Positions 45,305-56,630 of a stretch of DNA of 64,000 bases are shown here, piece after piece. The stretch lies in NCBI RefSeq assembly GCF_000203815.1, contig NW_004457624.1, forward strand, positions 2,480,001 to 2,544,000, read 5' to 3'. Numbering within the stretch: position 1 is the first letter of the stretch; every line of letters starts with the position of its first letter. This DNA comes from Cavenderia fasciculata (Eukaryota > Evosea > Eumycetozoa > Acytosteliales > Cavenderiaceae). A program made the position numbers and the translations under genes. The notes beneath the pieces are model-generated. The model worked only from the letters and a program-made list of their open reading frames with translations. It was not told the DNA's origin and did no database searches.

Positions 45305-45704
45305 AATGGGTTTGTATTATTATTGTTGTTATTATTAAAATGACTTTTAATAGTTGTTTTAATAGATTGTGTTGATTGGTGAATACTCTTGTTGGCTATT
45401 TCAATGGTATAAATAATGGTTCCTGCAACGACATTGATGGTATCACAAAAATCTTTACGAAATTGGATATTTGACGTTTGACAGATAACTTGAACAGAAT
45501 GAGGTCTCTTTTGACAGAGTATTCGAGGTAAAGGCACATCATTCTAACTTCGGTGGCCAACTGGTTGACAAGCATTTGGGACATGGAAATGGGTGGAGCA
45601 CGTTGAGTAGTGAGGACCGAGGTAAGGGCAGCACGGGCAATGATTCGGCCTAGGTGGACAGGTGGAAATACACAACAAGAAATTCCAGTATCAGATTTGA
45701 ACAT
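45199..45704 (-). pseudogene. unrecognised small gene with apparent one-base frameshift
   Basis: From ATG at 45704 one frame reads MFKSDTGISCCVFPPVHLG and QMLVNQLATEVRMMC with good codon use. Near 45510-45500 codon use turns poor and a neighbouring frame takes over (RPHSVQVICQTSNIQF, DTINVVAGTIIYTIEIANKS). That frame ends in a poly-Asn run (about 22 codons) and NGVNRRR, stopping at 45199. No intron fits. Either the gene is broken by one base or the assembly is wrong by one base. No family recognised. Confidence 0.4.
45233..45301 (-). repeat. ATT/AAT microsatellite encoding poly-Asn
   Basis: About 22 uninterrupted AAT triplets on the minus strand lie in frame with the C-terminal part of the frameshifted gene. 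Confidence 0.9.
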
Positions 45705-46304
45705 TTTAGGCGAGGGAAGGGATATTTATGTTTAAATATAAATATTATTACTAGGGTAGTTATTTGTTGATAGTTGTTGAGAGAGTTAAAAGGTTGTTGG
45801 TTGATGATTTGAAATGAAAGGAGAGGCTGGGAGAGGTCCATTATATAGACAGGTGACTGACCGATTTATAGATCCTCAGCCTCTTTTCCTCATAGTAAAA
45901 AATCGTTCAGTCGGTCTCCGACCAGCAGAGCTCTCACAATCAAAAATGCGTGGTGAGGTTCATCAAAAAAAAATATCTTCCGACGAACTCAGAAATCCCT
46001 TTATCAAATATTTGATTTCAACTTCAGGTACAAGAATTACACTTACATACAGGGAGTTGAATTAAATCTAAATAATATCATTAATTTCCTGGGTAGGTTA
46101 AAACCTAACCCATAGGAGGGATGACCCACAGATCGTTGTCCGGATACATCTTTGGTATTTGAAATCTCCGGAATCTAGCGTGGGTAAAAAAGCCAACAAA
46201 AAAAAGCAAGATTAGTCATGCCACAAAGATGTGTTTGGCTTTGACCATCAAGTATAAAATCAATCCAATTCAATAAATTATTATTCTTTCATCTATATTT
46301 CAAA
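45705..46304. other. intergenic region between divergent genes
   Basis: It includes an inverted repeat (45855-45867 with 45900-45912, 12 of 13 pairs) with a 32-base loop, a near-palindrome GGGTAGGTTAAAACCTAACCC at about 46093, and GCC-containing stretches before copy C of the small peptide gene. An 83-codon plus-strand frame (45814-46065) has no recognisable content. Confidence 0.5.
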
Positions 46305-46550
46305 ATGTTATTCAGTAAGTGGTTTTATTTATTTAAATTACATGTTAATTGATTTTGTGTAATTTTTTTTTAATTTTTTTTAGAACACTTAGCCAACCTC
46401 TCCCAAATCCAAACTGGTGGATACTCGTCATCAGCTACCAACAACACTAGTACCAACAGTACCAACACTAATGGATTCAATTTCCAAGATGCATTTACCA
46501 CTCAAACATCACTAGGTGCCAACAAAGTTGCTGGTGATGAACTTGTGTGA
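46305..46550 (+). CDS. small peptide gene, three-member family, copy C (58 aa)
   Basis: Exon 1 (46305-46314) is ATG TTA TTC A, with a 69-base intron from GTAAGTGG to TTTTTTTAG. Exon 2 (46384-46550) gives MLFK, HLANLSQIQTGGYSSS, a 20-residue Asn/Thr/Ser linker, GFNFQDAFTTQTSLG and ANKVAGDELV. Identity to copies A and B covers both ends; the linker length varies. It lies on the opposite strand, 26-29 kb away, so the family is dispersed and not only tandem. It has no signal peptide. Many identical codons with scattered silent changes argue for purifying selection. Confidence 0.8.
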
Positions 46551-47037
46551 TATTCTACTACTTATCATCATCATCATCATCTCCTTTTAACCCTTGAAAA
46601 AAGGATGATCACCATCATTATTGTTTTAGATTTCATTGTTTTGATGTACATATATATAAATAAATAAAAATCAAATCATTTTTACTCTAAAATAAATAAA
46701 AGTTGAAATAAATATTATTATTATTATTATTATTATTTTTATTATCATTCCTAAAACTATTCAAAGAAGATATAAATGATAAGATACAAGAAGATAGCTG
46801 TCTAGATACAACATAACCAATATTTCTTTATGATTGATTGATTGATTGATTGATTGTGTTTTGTTTTTTTTTGTTGTTTCATTGCAGCGCGAGGAATGTT
46901 TTGTGAGAATTATTATTATTATTATTATTATAATATATATAAGATTGCTATTATTATTATGATATGATTATTATTATTTATTATTATTATTAATTAATTA
47001 TTTGTTATTATTATTATTGTTATTTATAAGATTAAAT
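46551..47037. other. intergenic region with ATT repeats
   Basis: TCATCATCATCATC just after the peptide gene, ATT arrays near 46715 and 46910, and TTGATTGATTGATTG near 46830. No gene seen. Confidence 0.55.
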
Positions 47038-50013
47038 TTAATCAAACTTATTTAAATTGAGTTGAGTCGGACCTTGGTACATGAGTGGGATAATCTTTGG
47101 TGGAGTTGCATTTGCTTGGTTGCCAATGGCAATGTAGGTCTTGAATTCAGAGAGTGAAGCAGCTACATAATTTGATAATTTTGGATCGTGGAAACGGAGT
47201 TCTGGTTGACGGAATTGATCAGTCACCTTTTTCTGATAGATTTCAATCTCCATAAACAATTCCAAATCAATAGAAAACTCCTTGTTGTACTTTTCAAATG
47301 TTTCTGGTGCAAGACGTGGCGAACATGGTTCTGCATCATCACCATAACTATTTTTAAGTGGACTAGTAGATCCTCCATTGATATCAGTTGGTTCTTCTAT
47401 TGTTGGAATCGACAATTGATGATTATTATTATTATTACTACTACTATTACTATTGGAGGATGAATTTAAATTGCTTCTTGGTGGGACTGGTGGTGGAATC
47501 TTTTTGGTTCCACTTGAGGATAAAGGTGATTGTGGTTGAGGTGATGTTGACAGTGACGATGAAGGGGATCCAACGCTACGAGGTGATTTTGGTTGTTTGA
47601 TCGATGCCGTAGAAGATGCTAATCGACTCGATGAATTGTAGCTGTGATCATTATTCTTTTCATCCTTGTCTGGGTACTTGGTCGGAGACAATGAATATTT
47701 GGTCGTAGCAGTATTATTATGTGTCAATTTACTAAATTCACCAATTGAAAATCCTGATTGATGTAATGATGATCTTTTAATTCTAACCATCTAAAAAATA
47801 AATAAATTAATATGTATGTTTTTGTTTTTGTTTTTCTTATATATTTTTCTATTTTTCCAACTTACTCTATATAATAAAATATGATGATAAGCATTTCTAA
47901 CAGGTTGATCCCAATGAAGGAACAAATGATAAAAGTATTTGTGTAAAAGTAAATCTCTAAAGAGGACTTGACGCATACTTCCTTGGAAACAGTCAGATGT
48001 GTTGTAGATGAGGTTGAGAAGACGAATGACGACTTGGTGGTGGTCGGCGGCGATGATACTGTCTACCCCGGCACAGAAAAAGTCAATGTCAAAGGTATCG
48101 GGGAGCACACCGTACTCTTTTATCCAAGCCTCTACTATACCAAGTGTCGATGCTACCAACACCAAATCAAATACACATGTCTTGAGGAATATGATTTTAA
48201 TAAAACTGTCGAGCATGGCCGTATCGTTGTGACTGACCGACAAGAGTGCAAAGTGAGCTTCCAAAGCTGGTGTCGTCTTGAATTGTGGAGGAACCACTTG
48301 GTCTCTAGTCTTGATCTCATGAAGTAATGCATAGGTCAACGTAAAGAACCCTGGAATAATCTTCATATCTACATTGTCTCCCATTACATATTTACAAATT
48401 CCTACCCATTCTCTTAAAAATATAAAAAATAAATTCTCTTTTCTTGCTAAATTATCAATCCATCTAGAATAGAAAATAAAATAAATATTAATAGTTAATA
48501 TTGTTTCAAACAAAATATTTCTTTCTTCTTCTTCTTCTTCTTCTTCTTTTTGTTTCATACCCATGAGGAACAATATCCAATTCTTTTTCAATATTATCAA
48601 ATTGCATTAAAAGTGGATGGAATGGTGATTTATCTGGTCTTTCTCCAACTACATTTAAATGTTTTACTAAATATTATATAAAAATGTAAATACAACTATC
48701 AATTTACTTTTACTTTTCTTTTCTTTTCTTTTCCTTTTCTTTTTTTTACTTACAAATTTGAGGACATGGATAATATGATATAATATCAGTGATTTCAGTT
48801 TCTGGTGGTACTAAAGCTTCTAATATTACCTTGGCAACTTTTGGTATTCTAAAAAATGCGGTTGCAATAAACTAAAACAAAAAGATTAATATTAATATTG
48901 ATTATAAATCATGATTGTTTTCTCTTCTTTCTATTTTCTTACCTTTGAACAAAATTGAGTTAATGCTACACTTAAAAATGGAGTGGTAGAGATTGCCATT
49001 CCAACAAATGAAAATGTTTTATACAATTTGGTACGATATTTTAAAATAACATCGTTGGACCAAGGTTTAAAGGTGAGAGGATCAAACGCTGGAGACATGA
49101 GTGTATCAAATTCTTTTCGTCTTGAAATCTGTAGAATAACATTGTAAAAGGCCGAAAGATCCTTGTCAATGGTATAGAATTTTTCGACAAATGGAACAAG
49201 TGCACCCCAAATACCAAGCATAGAGTCACGACACGATGTTGCTACAGCACGAGTAGTTGATTTGGATTCCTTTCCACTGCTACTACTGTTATTTTCACTT
49301 TGGCTACTACCACCTAATGAACTGTCACCCATGGTTCTACCACCACGTCCAATACTAGATTCTCTATCTTTGGTTGGGAGTAGAGGAAGTGGTGGTGCCG
49401 CAGAACTTGTTGAATCCTTGCCATCCGATGATGATGATGATGCAGAGGCAAGACTATGTAGATTGGAATTACTATTTTGTTTGGTTGGAAGTGGTGGTAC
49501 TGTACAAGAGGAAGAGGATGAAGATGGTGGTGACGTCGATAAAAGTTGATCGGTATTGTTTTGTGAGGCTTGTGCCCCGTCTATGGGTGCGGCGCCCTTG
49601 TTGGATGGTCTATATGTTACAATGTCCAGTAGAGTGCCAAGTTCTCCAAGTAATCCGGTCACTTTGACCAGTGATCCACAGGCCTTTTCCTTTTTCTTGT
49701 CGTCTGACGATGACAGCGAGTCGAGTGAAGGCAGAGCAATGACGATCGAGTGGCACTTTCGTTCTACATTGGCACACCAGTTTTTGTACTTTATCTTCTT
49801 TATCGTACCATCTTTGCTGGCGATACCGCCACTTCCAGTCAACAGTTTTGGTGATCCACCATTACTATGTCCTCCATTACTACTACTCGATCCTCCTCCA
49901 CCTCCTCCATTTTGCTGTCGATCCGGTGTTGAACCATACACAAAGTCACTCGATGGATTGGCATCAATGAACTTTGATAACAAGTAATTCATCTTATTTG
50001 TTATTTCGTTCAT
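47038..50013 (-). CDS. DUF1765-like conserved protein
   Basis: Five exons (50013-48943, 48871-48754, 48666-48561, 48463-47866, 47790-47038) give 881 residues. The N-terminal 360 residues are Ser/Gly-rich with short folded parts (NWCANVERKCHSIVIALPSL, STPFLSVALTQFCSK). The central part, especially HKYFYHLFLHWDQPVRNAYHHILLYR at the exon 4 end, matches the core signature of DUF1765 (UPF0592), a fungal/amoebal family of unknown function. The C-terminal exon is Ser/Pro-rich with PxxP runs (KKIPPPVPPRS) that could bind SH3 domains. No transmembrane segments are evident. All joins keep frame and the model closes exactly. Confidence 0.78.
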
Positions 50014-52072
50014 GATTGGTTGTTTTCTCTCTCTCTCTCTCTCACTCTCTATCTATCTTGATCTAATATTTATCTATTTATATCGATTGATTGATTAATT
50101 ATAATCCAAATTTTGTTTATCTAATATATATCTCCTTGACTCTATAACATAACATTTAACTTGTTGTTGTTGTTGTTGTTGTTTGTTCTATTAGTTATCA
50201 ATCTACACTATTATTAATCTTGAATATAATTATATAATGATAACTATTATTATTATTCTGTTCTATAAAAATACTATTATTATTATTATTTAGTGATGAT
50301 GATGGTTTGACTTGTGTGCGTGTGCAGTACACCTATGGGTGTGTGTCAATCGATAGAAGAAAAGTGCTAGTTATATTGTTTGTTTGATTGTTTGATTGTT
50401 TGATTGTTTGATTGTTTATCTCTCTCTCTCTTGTGGTTGTTTTTTTCAGTGTACACTTCAGAAAATATCTGTCTGGTGGTTTGGTTTGATTGAGTGGTTC
50501 TCTGTCTGTTGGGTTTGTCTATGTTATGTTTTGTTTGTTGCCTCTAATTGTTGTAATACGACGAGTCTAGTCTATCTTTGTACACATAAATTCAAAGAAT
50601 GTGACTCTTCTTGCAGTGCTGTTATTCTTGCGCGCTGTATTTGTTTGTTTTTAAAAAAAAAAAATGGTATGGCCCCAACGGAAACCTCTGATTATAATCA
50701 AAAAATGAGGAGAGTGTGGATGGATGTGTTTTTAGACAAGTCAACGCGATTGGTTAGATTTGCCGACGAATAAATAAATAAATAAATAAATATATGTTAC
50801 AAAAATAAATAATAATTATATAAATAAAACTAACACAAACTATGAGGATGTGATGTTAAAATCTTTGCTGCTTGTTGTGGATGATTATGACCGATGAATA
50901 ATGACTACCTTTGCTGTTGTTGTTGTTGTGGCGATTCAGTTAAGTGTGGGATATTGTAAGTTGAAAAAAGATTGGTTCTTTGGTCTATTTAAAGGAATCA
51001 GTTCCAATTAATTCAATTCAAATACACCCCCAATGCAGGTATGTACAACACACACAACTCACACACACAACAATGATATGATGAAAATTGCAATGAAACC
51101 TAAAATTAAAAGTAAGCGATATAGACAGATCGATATCGAAGAAGTTGGTGGCTTTTTAAAAGTGATTTGATCTCTCCTTTCTATCTCTATCTCTTTGTTA
51201 TATATGTATGTAATAATAATAATAAATAATTTAAACAATGAGCTGTGAATGAATCTAAACTTTGTTGTTGTTGAACTCAAGATTGAAGGAGAGGAGGCTT
51301 TCTTTCTTCTCTAATTAATGTGAGCCCCACAACGGACAGAGAGTCAAGTGACAAGATTTTTTAATGAGAGGATTATGATTGTGTTTATTACCAACAACGA
51401 CGATGATGTTGTGGAACAATAGGGGGATGATCGTAACTATGGATGCGATAATGGGGAAGGGGTTTGTCTCTATCCGTGCACTGAATCACTCAATATTAAA
51501 CGAAAATTATCCGTTCATCAAAAGGCAAAAGCTGAAGCCACAGGACAAAAAATCCTTAAGGACAATGTCGATTAACACTTCACAACAACCTCGCATCGCG
51601 ATTAAATCATCGTCAAAAATCAAATGAAATGATCTATTTTTAAGAAGTAAGGAAAATCCCAACCAACATTGTCTTATACTGTCGATAATAATGTAATGTG
51701 TGTTTGTTAACGGATAAATAAGAAGTACTTAAGTCAAAATTTGTTGTTATTGTTGTTGGTCTAATAATATTAATCCTCTTCTTCCTTTTCCAACTCGCAG
51801 GTTGTTATTTATTTATTTATCTGTTTTTGATGATAACTACTACGACCATGCCATGACATCATCAATCAAATGTATAAATAATATATATAGTAGTAAGTCA
51901 GTAGGTTAGATTGGAAGAGAATTTCTAATAAATGGAGATCCATTATATAATACAAGAGATGCTATTCGCATAAAAGTTATTATATCATAGTTGTTGTTGT
52001 TTGTTGTTGTTGTGAGTTGTATATGGATTTGGGGAGCGAATAATTAATTAAGAGTTATTATTATTATTATTC
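50014..52072. other. 2-kb intergenic region
   Basis: The largest gene-free interval. It holds repeats of TTGATTGTTTGATTG (about 50385-50420), TTGTTG tracts, an AATAAATAAATA block near 50772 and CACACACA near 51045. Several frames of 70-125 codons exist but none has dictyostelid codon use or a recognisable motif. No tRNA A/B boxes were found. Nothing supported. Confidence 0.5.
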
Positions 52073-52693
52073 TTAATGGCGAATTAAAGCTAGAATGATA
52101 ATCAGTGAAATGACAGACATGGTAAATAGGATGACACTAGTAATACCAAGGATTTTAGCAACTATGCTGTGCGAATTTCTGAAACGAATACCAATCAACC
52201 AGATGGGAAAGATAAAGAAACCAATGATAAATACAATGATAGAACAGAATAGATCTGAACTACGATGACTGAGGTGATGATGATGGCCACTATGATCTTC
52301 AACCACATAGATTACATTGGGATCGGCATGTCCACCTTGAGGTGGTGGATTATTTGGATAAGAATAATAATGGAATTGTGGATTGTATGGTGGAGGATTT
52401 TGGTGTTGTTGGTATTGAGGTGGATTTTGTTGTCCTTGTTGTCCTTGTTGTGGAGGTGGATTATTTTGTTGTCCTTGTTGTCCTTGTTCTTGTCCTTGTT
52501 GTTGTGGTTGCTGTTGTTGACCTGGCTGTTCGGTTTTCTCAAGTGATACAGGATCAGACATTTTAGTTTTATTATTATTATTATGGGGAGATGAATGATT
52601 ACTAGAATCAGAGGGATAGTTATTATTGCGATTATTGTTTGGACTTATTAATGGTTGTTTTTCATTATTATGATGATCATCATATGTATCCAT
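52073..52693 (-). CDS. Pro/Gln-rich membrane protein with two C-terminal spans
   Basis: A single exon encodes 206 residues. The N-terminal 140 residues are Asn-, Gln- and Pro-rich and may be disordered (QQGQQGQQNPPQ, QNPPPYNPQF with a PPxY motif that WW domains bind). A His patch (HSGHHHHLSH) precedes two hydrophobic segments (CSIIVFIIGFFIFPIWLIGI and ILGITSVILFTMSVISLIIILAL). The PPPY-plus-double-span layout resembles small endosomal adaptors for NEDD4-type ubiquitin ligases, but I do not recognise the family. Confidence 0.7.
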   Translation of the reverse strand: MDTYDDHHNNEKQPLISPNNNRNNNYPSDSSNHSSPHNNNNKTKMSDPVSLEKTEQPGQQQQPQQQGQEQGQQGQQNNPPPQQGQQGQQNPPQYQQHQNPPPYNPQFHYYSYPNNPPPQGGHADPNVIYVVEDHSGHHHHLSHRSSDLFCSIIVFIIGFFIFPIWLIGIRFRNSHSIVAKILGITSVILFTMSVISLIIILALIRH

Positions 52694-53228
52694 TTTTTAA
52701 TGTGGATTATTATATATATATATATATGTAAATATATAACAATGGATAAATGTGGAAATGAATAGTAATAATGATGATGACGGAAATGACTTTATCAGAT
52801 TGTACAACTACCAAAAATGTACAAGTTTTAATTATTATTTCTTGGTTGGTGGGAATGATAGAAGGAAGGATGGATGGATGGATGGATGTTGTCTTTCTCT
52901 GTCTGTCCCTTCTTTTTGTTGTCCTAATAGCTAGCTATGATTTTAATATAAAAAGGGTAGGAATTATAATTTAACATTACAATAATAATAATGATAACAA
53001 CATGTTGTTGAAGAGTATGAATCTAGGGTTAGAATCTATAGAACCGCCTACCCACCATATAAGATTTTGATATTATTATGTGTTTGTTTGTTTGTTTGGT
53101 TGTGGGTGGTATGGTAGAGTGTTTGTTTTACATTTTCAATAATTAAATCTGCAAACCCACACCTGCTTTATCATTATTTCTCGTCAACTCTCCTCGGAGG
53201 TTCATTTCATTTCATTGTCTATTATTAC

Positions 53229-53268
<40 letters not shown>

Positions 53269-53280
53269 TATTATTATTAT
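52694..53280. other. intergenic region
   Basis: It contains GGATGGATGGATGGATG (about 52868-52886) and a long ATT array (53230-53280) next to the following gene's stop. No gene seen. Confidence 0.55.
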
Positions 53281-54356
53281 TTATACAGTATTTGTTAATT
53301 CATGTGGTGATGGAGGATTGGTTGGTGATTGTTGTAAAGTTTGTTGTTGATTCAATTTCTCCTTTTCTCTTTCTCTTTCTCTTTCTTTTTCTTTTTCTTT
53401 TTCCTTTTCTTTTTGTTGATTAGTAGAGGCAGTGGTAGTAGTTGTAGAGGATGTAGCAGATACAGTATTAGTTTGTTGTTGTTGTTGTTTTTGATCACTT
53501 GATAGAAAATCTACTAGGACAGGATCGATTATTTTGCCCTTGGTAGTCAAATAACGTAGTGCGTGATGTTTAAATAGAGCAGGTCTACTGTTAAAGTTTC
53601 TATGTAGTGCTAAAACACCGTCGTCCTTTTCCAAAAGAAGGTCGATGAGGGCGTTCTCTTGTGGTTCTGTCAATTTTTGGTTGGTGGGAGAGTCCATCGG
53701 TGCCTCTCTGCCCATCTTTGTGACAAAGCTGATTGCCTGGTCCAATTTAATCAACTCCTTGTCCTTGACATCGAGTGTCACATTTCTCTTTGGTATTGGA
53801 TCAAATCTGCTCCAAAAGACGACGCCTCCATCGGCTACCCACTTTAGATCTCTATTCTTACTACATTGTTCTGTGAAATGGGGTGGTGTCCATCTTGCCA
53901 AATACTTTACATCAGAGGGACCAAGTTCTACACCAGGGAATAAAGCAGGTTGTTGTTTTATAATCTTTAAAATCAAACATATTAATCAATTAGCGTTAGA
54001 TCTATACAAGTCTAGTTAAATGTGTTGTTTCCATAAACATACTTCATTTTTCAATCTATTAATGTTATTAGTTCTAACTACGATGGATACCATTTCACCA
54101 TCGGGATATTCAATTGTTCGAACCAACTTTCCAAAGATATATGTCTTGACTCCATGAAATACAATAGATGCTCCCTTTTTTTTAAAAAAAAGTCTAAGTA
54201 AATGTGATCTCTCTATCTCTATCTCTATCTCTTTGAGTATTAATGATGATTACTATACACTATACATACACCCATATAACGCCAACTTCCTTCGATAACA
54301 GAAACAGTCTTTGCGACAACTGCCGAAGTCAATGCTAGATACATCCAAGAAGACAT
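53281..54356 (-). CDS. unrecognised protein with charged low-complexity C-terminus
   Basis: Three exons (54356-54270, 54174-54043, 53964-53281), all phase 0, give 300 residues. The N-terminus (MSSWMYLALTSAVVAKTVSV) is hydrophobic and could be a signal or anchor. The middle has a beta-rich piece (SIVFHGVKTYIFGKLVRTIEYPDG) and ARWTPPHFTEQCSKNRDLKW. The end is Gln/Thr-rich followed by (KE)n(RE)n. No family recognised. Confidence 0.65.
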
Positions 54357-54678
54357 GATGACGACAATTTATATATCTCTCTTATCAGAGTCTACCAGAT
54401 CTATGACCACTATACTTGTTTCAAACCACAAATGTTAAACTACTACTAGCTATGACTCATACTGATGAATATCGATATTCAACTCCTATATTCTCCTATA
54501 TCTATCTGTGTGTTTTAAATCCTCATCAATGTGGTAATGATGACCTCAGTCCGCTTTTTTTCGGTGAAATCATCCTCATCCCACATTAATATCTCTAAAT
54601 GATAGAATTGATTTAATAATATATATATTATTATTTAATATACTATAGTATAGCCGTAATAATTTTATTTTATTTTAT
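54357..54678. other. intergenic region
   Basis: A TATATATATATTATTATTTAATATA tract near 54620, otherwise plain AT-rich DNA. No gene seen. Confidence 0.5.
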
Positions 54679-56401
54679 TTATTTTGAGGTAGTTGTAGTC
54701 GTCGATGTGGTAGTCTCAGTAGCAGTGTCTGTTGTTGTAGTACTAGTAGTTTCGTCCAAAGGTTTCATGAATTTTCCTCTAATCCAAACTCTGTACATTG
54801 AAATCATTCTCTTACGATTTCTTAATTCTCTTGTATCGTATTTGTTGACAAGAGTTGTGAATCCAGCCTTTTCAAAGAGACCTTGTAATACTTCGGTCGT
54901 AAAGAAATAGGTTCTGGTACCATCACTACGGAGATAAAAGTTTTGGTCCAACTTGCGTCCCTTTTTGGCGAGGAAACGGAGTTGGGTCATATCATAGAGT
55001 CCATAGTCACGTACATAGATTATACCTCCTGGCTTGAGTGCCTTGAAGAGTGTCGATATGACCTGATCCATTCTTTCAAAACTGATGGCTGACAATACAA
55101 ACACCATCATCATCAAATCAATAGAATTGTCTTGAATGATTGATGGTAATGCTTCCTTTGCAATATCACAAACAAATGCACTTACTCTATCTTCATTATA
55201 TAATGGATGTGACTAAAAAAGAAAAGGAAAAGGAAAAGGAAAAGGAGAATTAATAATTAAGTTAAATACAATACAATATACAATATACAAAATATATATA
55301 TATATTATTTACCTTTACTAAACTAACAGCATGAGGAGAGAAATCAAATGCATAAAAGTATTTTTCAGGATTAAGTTTTAAAAGTGGAAAGACAGTGTTT
55401 CCAACACCACATCCAATTTCCATTACAATCTTTTTAGCAGTTTGTTTGGTACATTCTGGTGTTGAATCCCATTCTGTTTTTAATAATTCTTGTTCCTCTG
55501 AATTGATACTTTGTAAATCTGCTTGATCATTATTATTATTACCACCATTCTCTTCTTCACCACCTTCTTGTTGATTAGTTGAACTATTATCTAAAGTTGT
55601 AGTTGTACTCGTTGTAGTTGATTCATTAAGTTTCATTTGTTTTTCTTTTTCTTCTTGTTCTTGTTGTTGTTGTTTCTTTCTTAGATGGTGAAAGAAGAGA
55701 GTTGTTTGTGGACGAGTAAGATTAAAGTAGTTCAACTCTGGATACTCCATATGCAAGTAGGTTCTATCCTTGAAGAATTTATCTTGATTCTTGTGATAGA
55801 ACAAGTCCCAATAGTTCATTGCCTTTTCTTCATACTCTGATTTCTGATCGTCATTCATGCATTCGGTTTCGGCCGACACCAACGAACTTGCAATTTGTTC
55901 ACGAACGTGATCCCAATCAACGTCTTGCCAACTAGTCTCCTTTTGAATCATATGATCCTCTACCTCTTGTTTCTCCTTTACTTCACAAAACTTGTAATTA
56001 ACATCTACCCATTTCTTTTGTTCTTCTTTACTATTTCCTCCTCCTCCTTTCTTTTTACCATTATTATTATTCTTTTTACCATGATTATGATTATTATTCT
56101 TTTTATTATTATTATTATTATGATTCTTATTTATTTCATTTGGTGGTGTAGTAGTTGTAGTTGTTGTAGAAGTATTATCTGTAGTAGTTGTAGTTGTAGA
56201 TGTAGTAGTAGTAGTAGTAGTATCATTCGATTCTACAGGTGTAGTAGTCGTGTCCATGTTCGTCGTCGTTTCAACAGTTTCTCTTCCAGCTTCTTGTTCC
56301 TCTTCTCTTTCTCTTTTCATCTCCGAATGTACAGTATAAACAAATAGAGAGAGAGAGATAGACGAAAACAAGATAGATGGAATAAAACGAGAAGAGAGCA
56401 T
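54679..56401 (-). CDS. METTL2/6/8-family tRNA methyltransferase (m3C type)
   Basis: Two exons (56401-55313, 55212-54679) give 540 residues. The SAM-binding motif is VMEIGCGVGNTVFPLL and FYAFDFSPHAVSLVK. The family signatures are NYWDLFYHKNQDKFFKDR upstream and YVRDYGLYDMTQLRF, LDQNFYLRSDGTRTYFFT downstream. This set defines the METTL2/6/8 (ABP140) group that makes 3-methylcytidine at position 32 of tRNAs. The N-terminus MLSSRFIPSILFSSISLSLF is hydrophobic, acid-free and arginine-bearing, unlike cytosolic METTL2. It may be a targeting signal, or translation may start at the internal Met (MKREREEE). Long Thr and Asn runs lie between. Confidence 0.87.
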
Positions 56402-56630
56402 TAGGTCGAGTGTGTTTGACGAATTAATTTCTTTTAATTTCGAAAATACCTTTGAATTTTGATGGAGGTGTCGTCATCAAGCTTTTAGGTCAACCATAGT
56501 TTAGGATCAAATACTACTACAAACAAATAGAATGATTGATCTGCGCAGTTGATTCATCACTCTTTATTGCATACATACATATTTATTATTACTATTATTG
56601 AAAAGAAGAAAGAGGAGGAGGAAGAGAAAG

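Noticed and set aside
45814-46065. 83-codon frame starting MKGEAGRGPLYRQ
   Set aside because: Lies in the shared promoter region, contains the inverted repeat, and no family motif is visible.
46100-46160. AACCCATAGG word as a DUSE promoter of a small RNA
   Set aside because: It only partly fits the A(A/T)(A/T)CCCATAA consensus, and no structured RNA or T-run terminator is seen at the expected distance.
50396-50773. 125-codon plus-strand frame in the 2-kb gap
   Set aside because: Cys/Val-rich translation from a TTTG-repeat area, poor codon use, no splice context or family motif.
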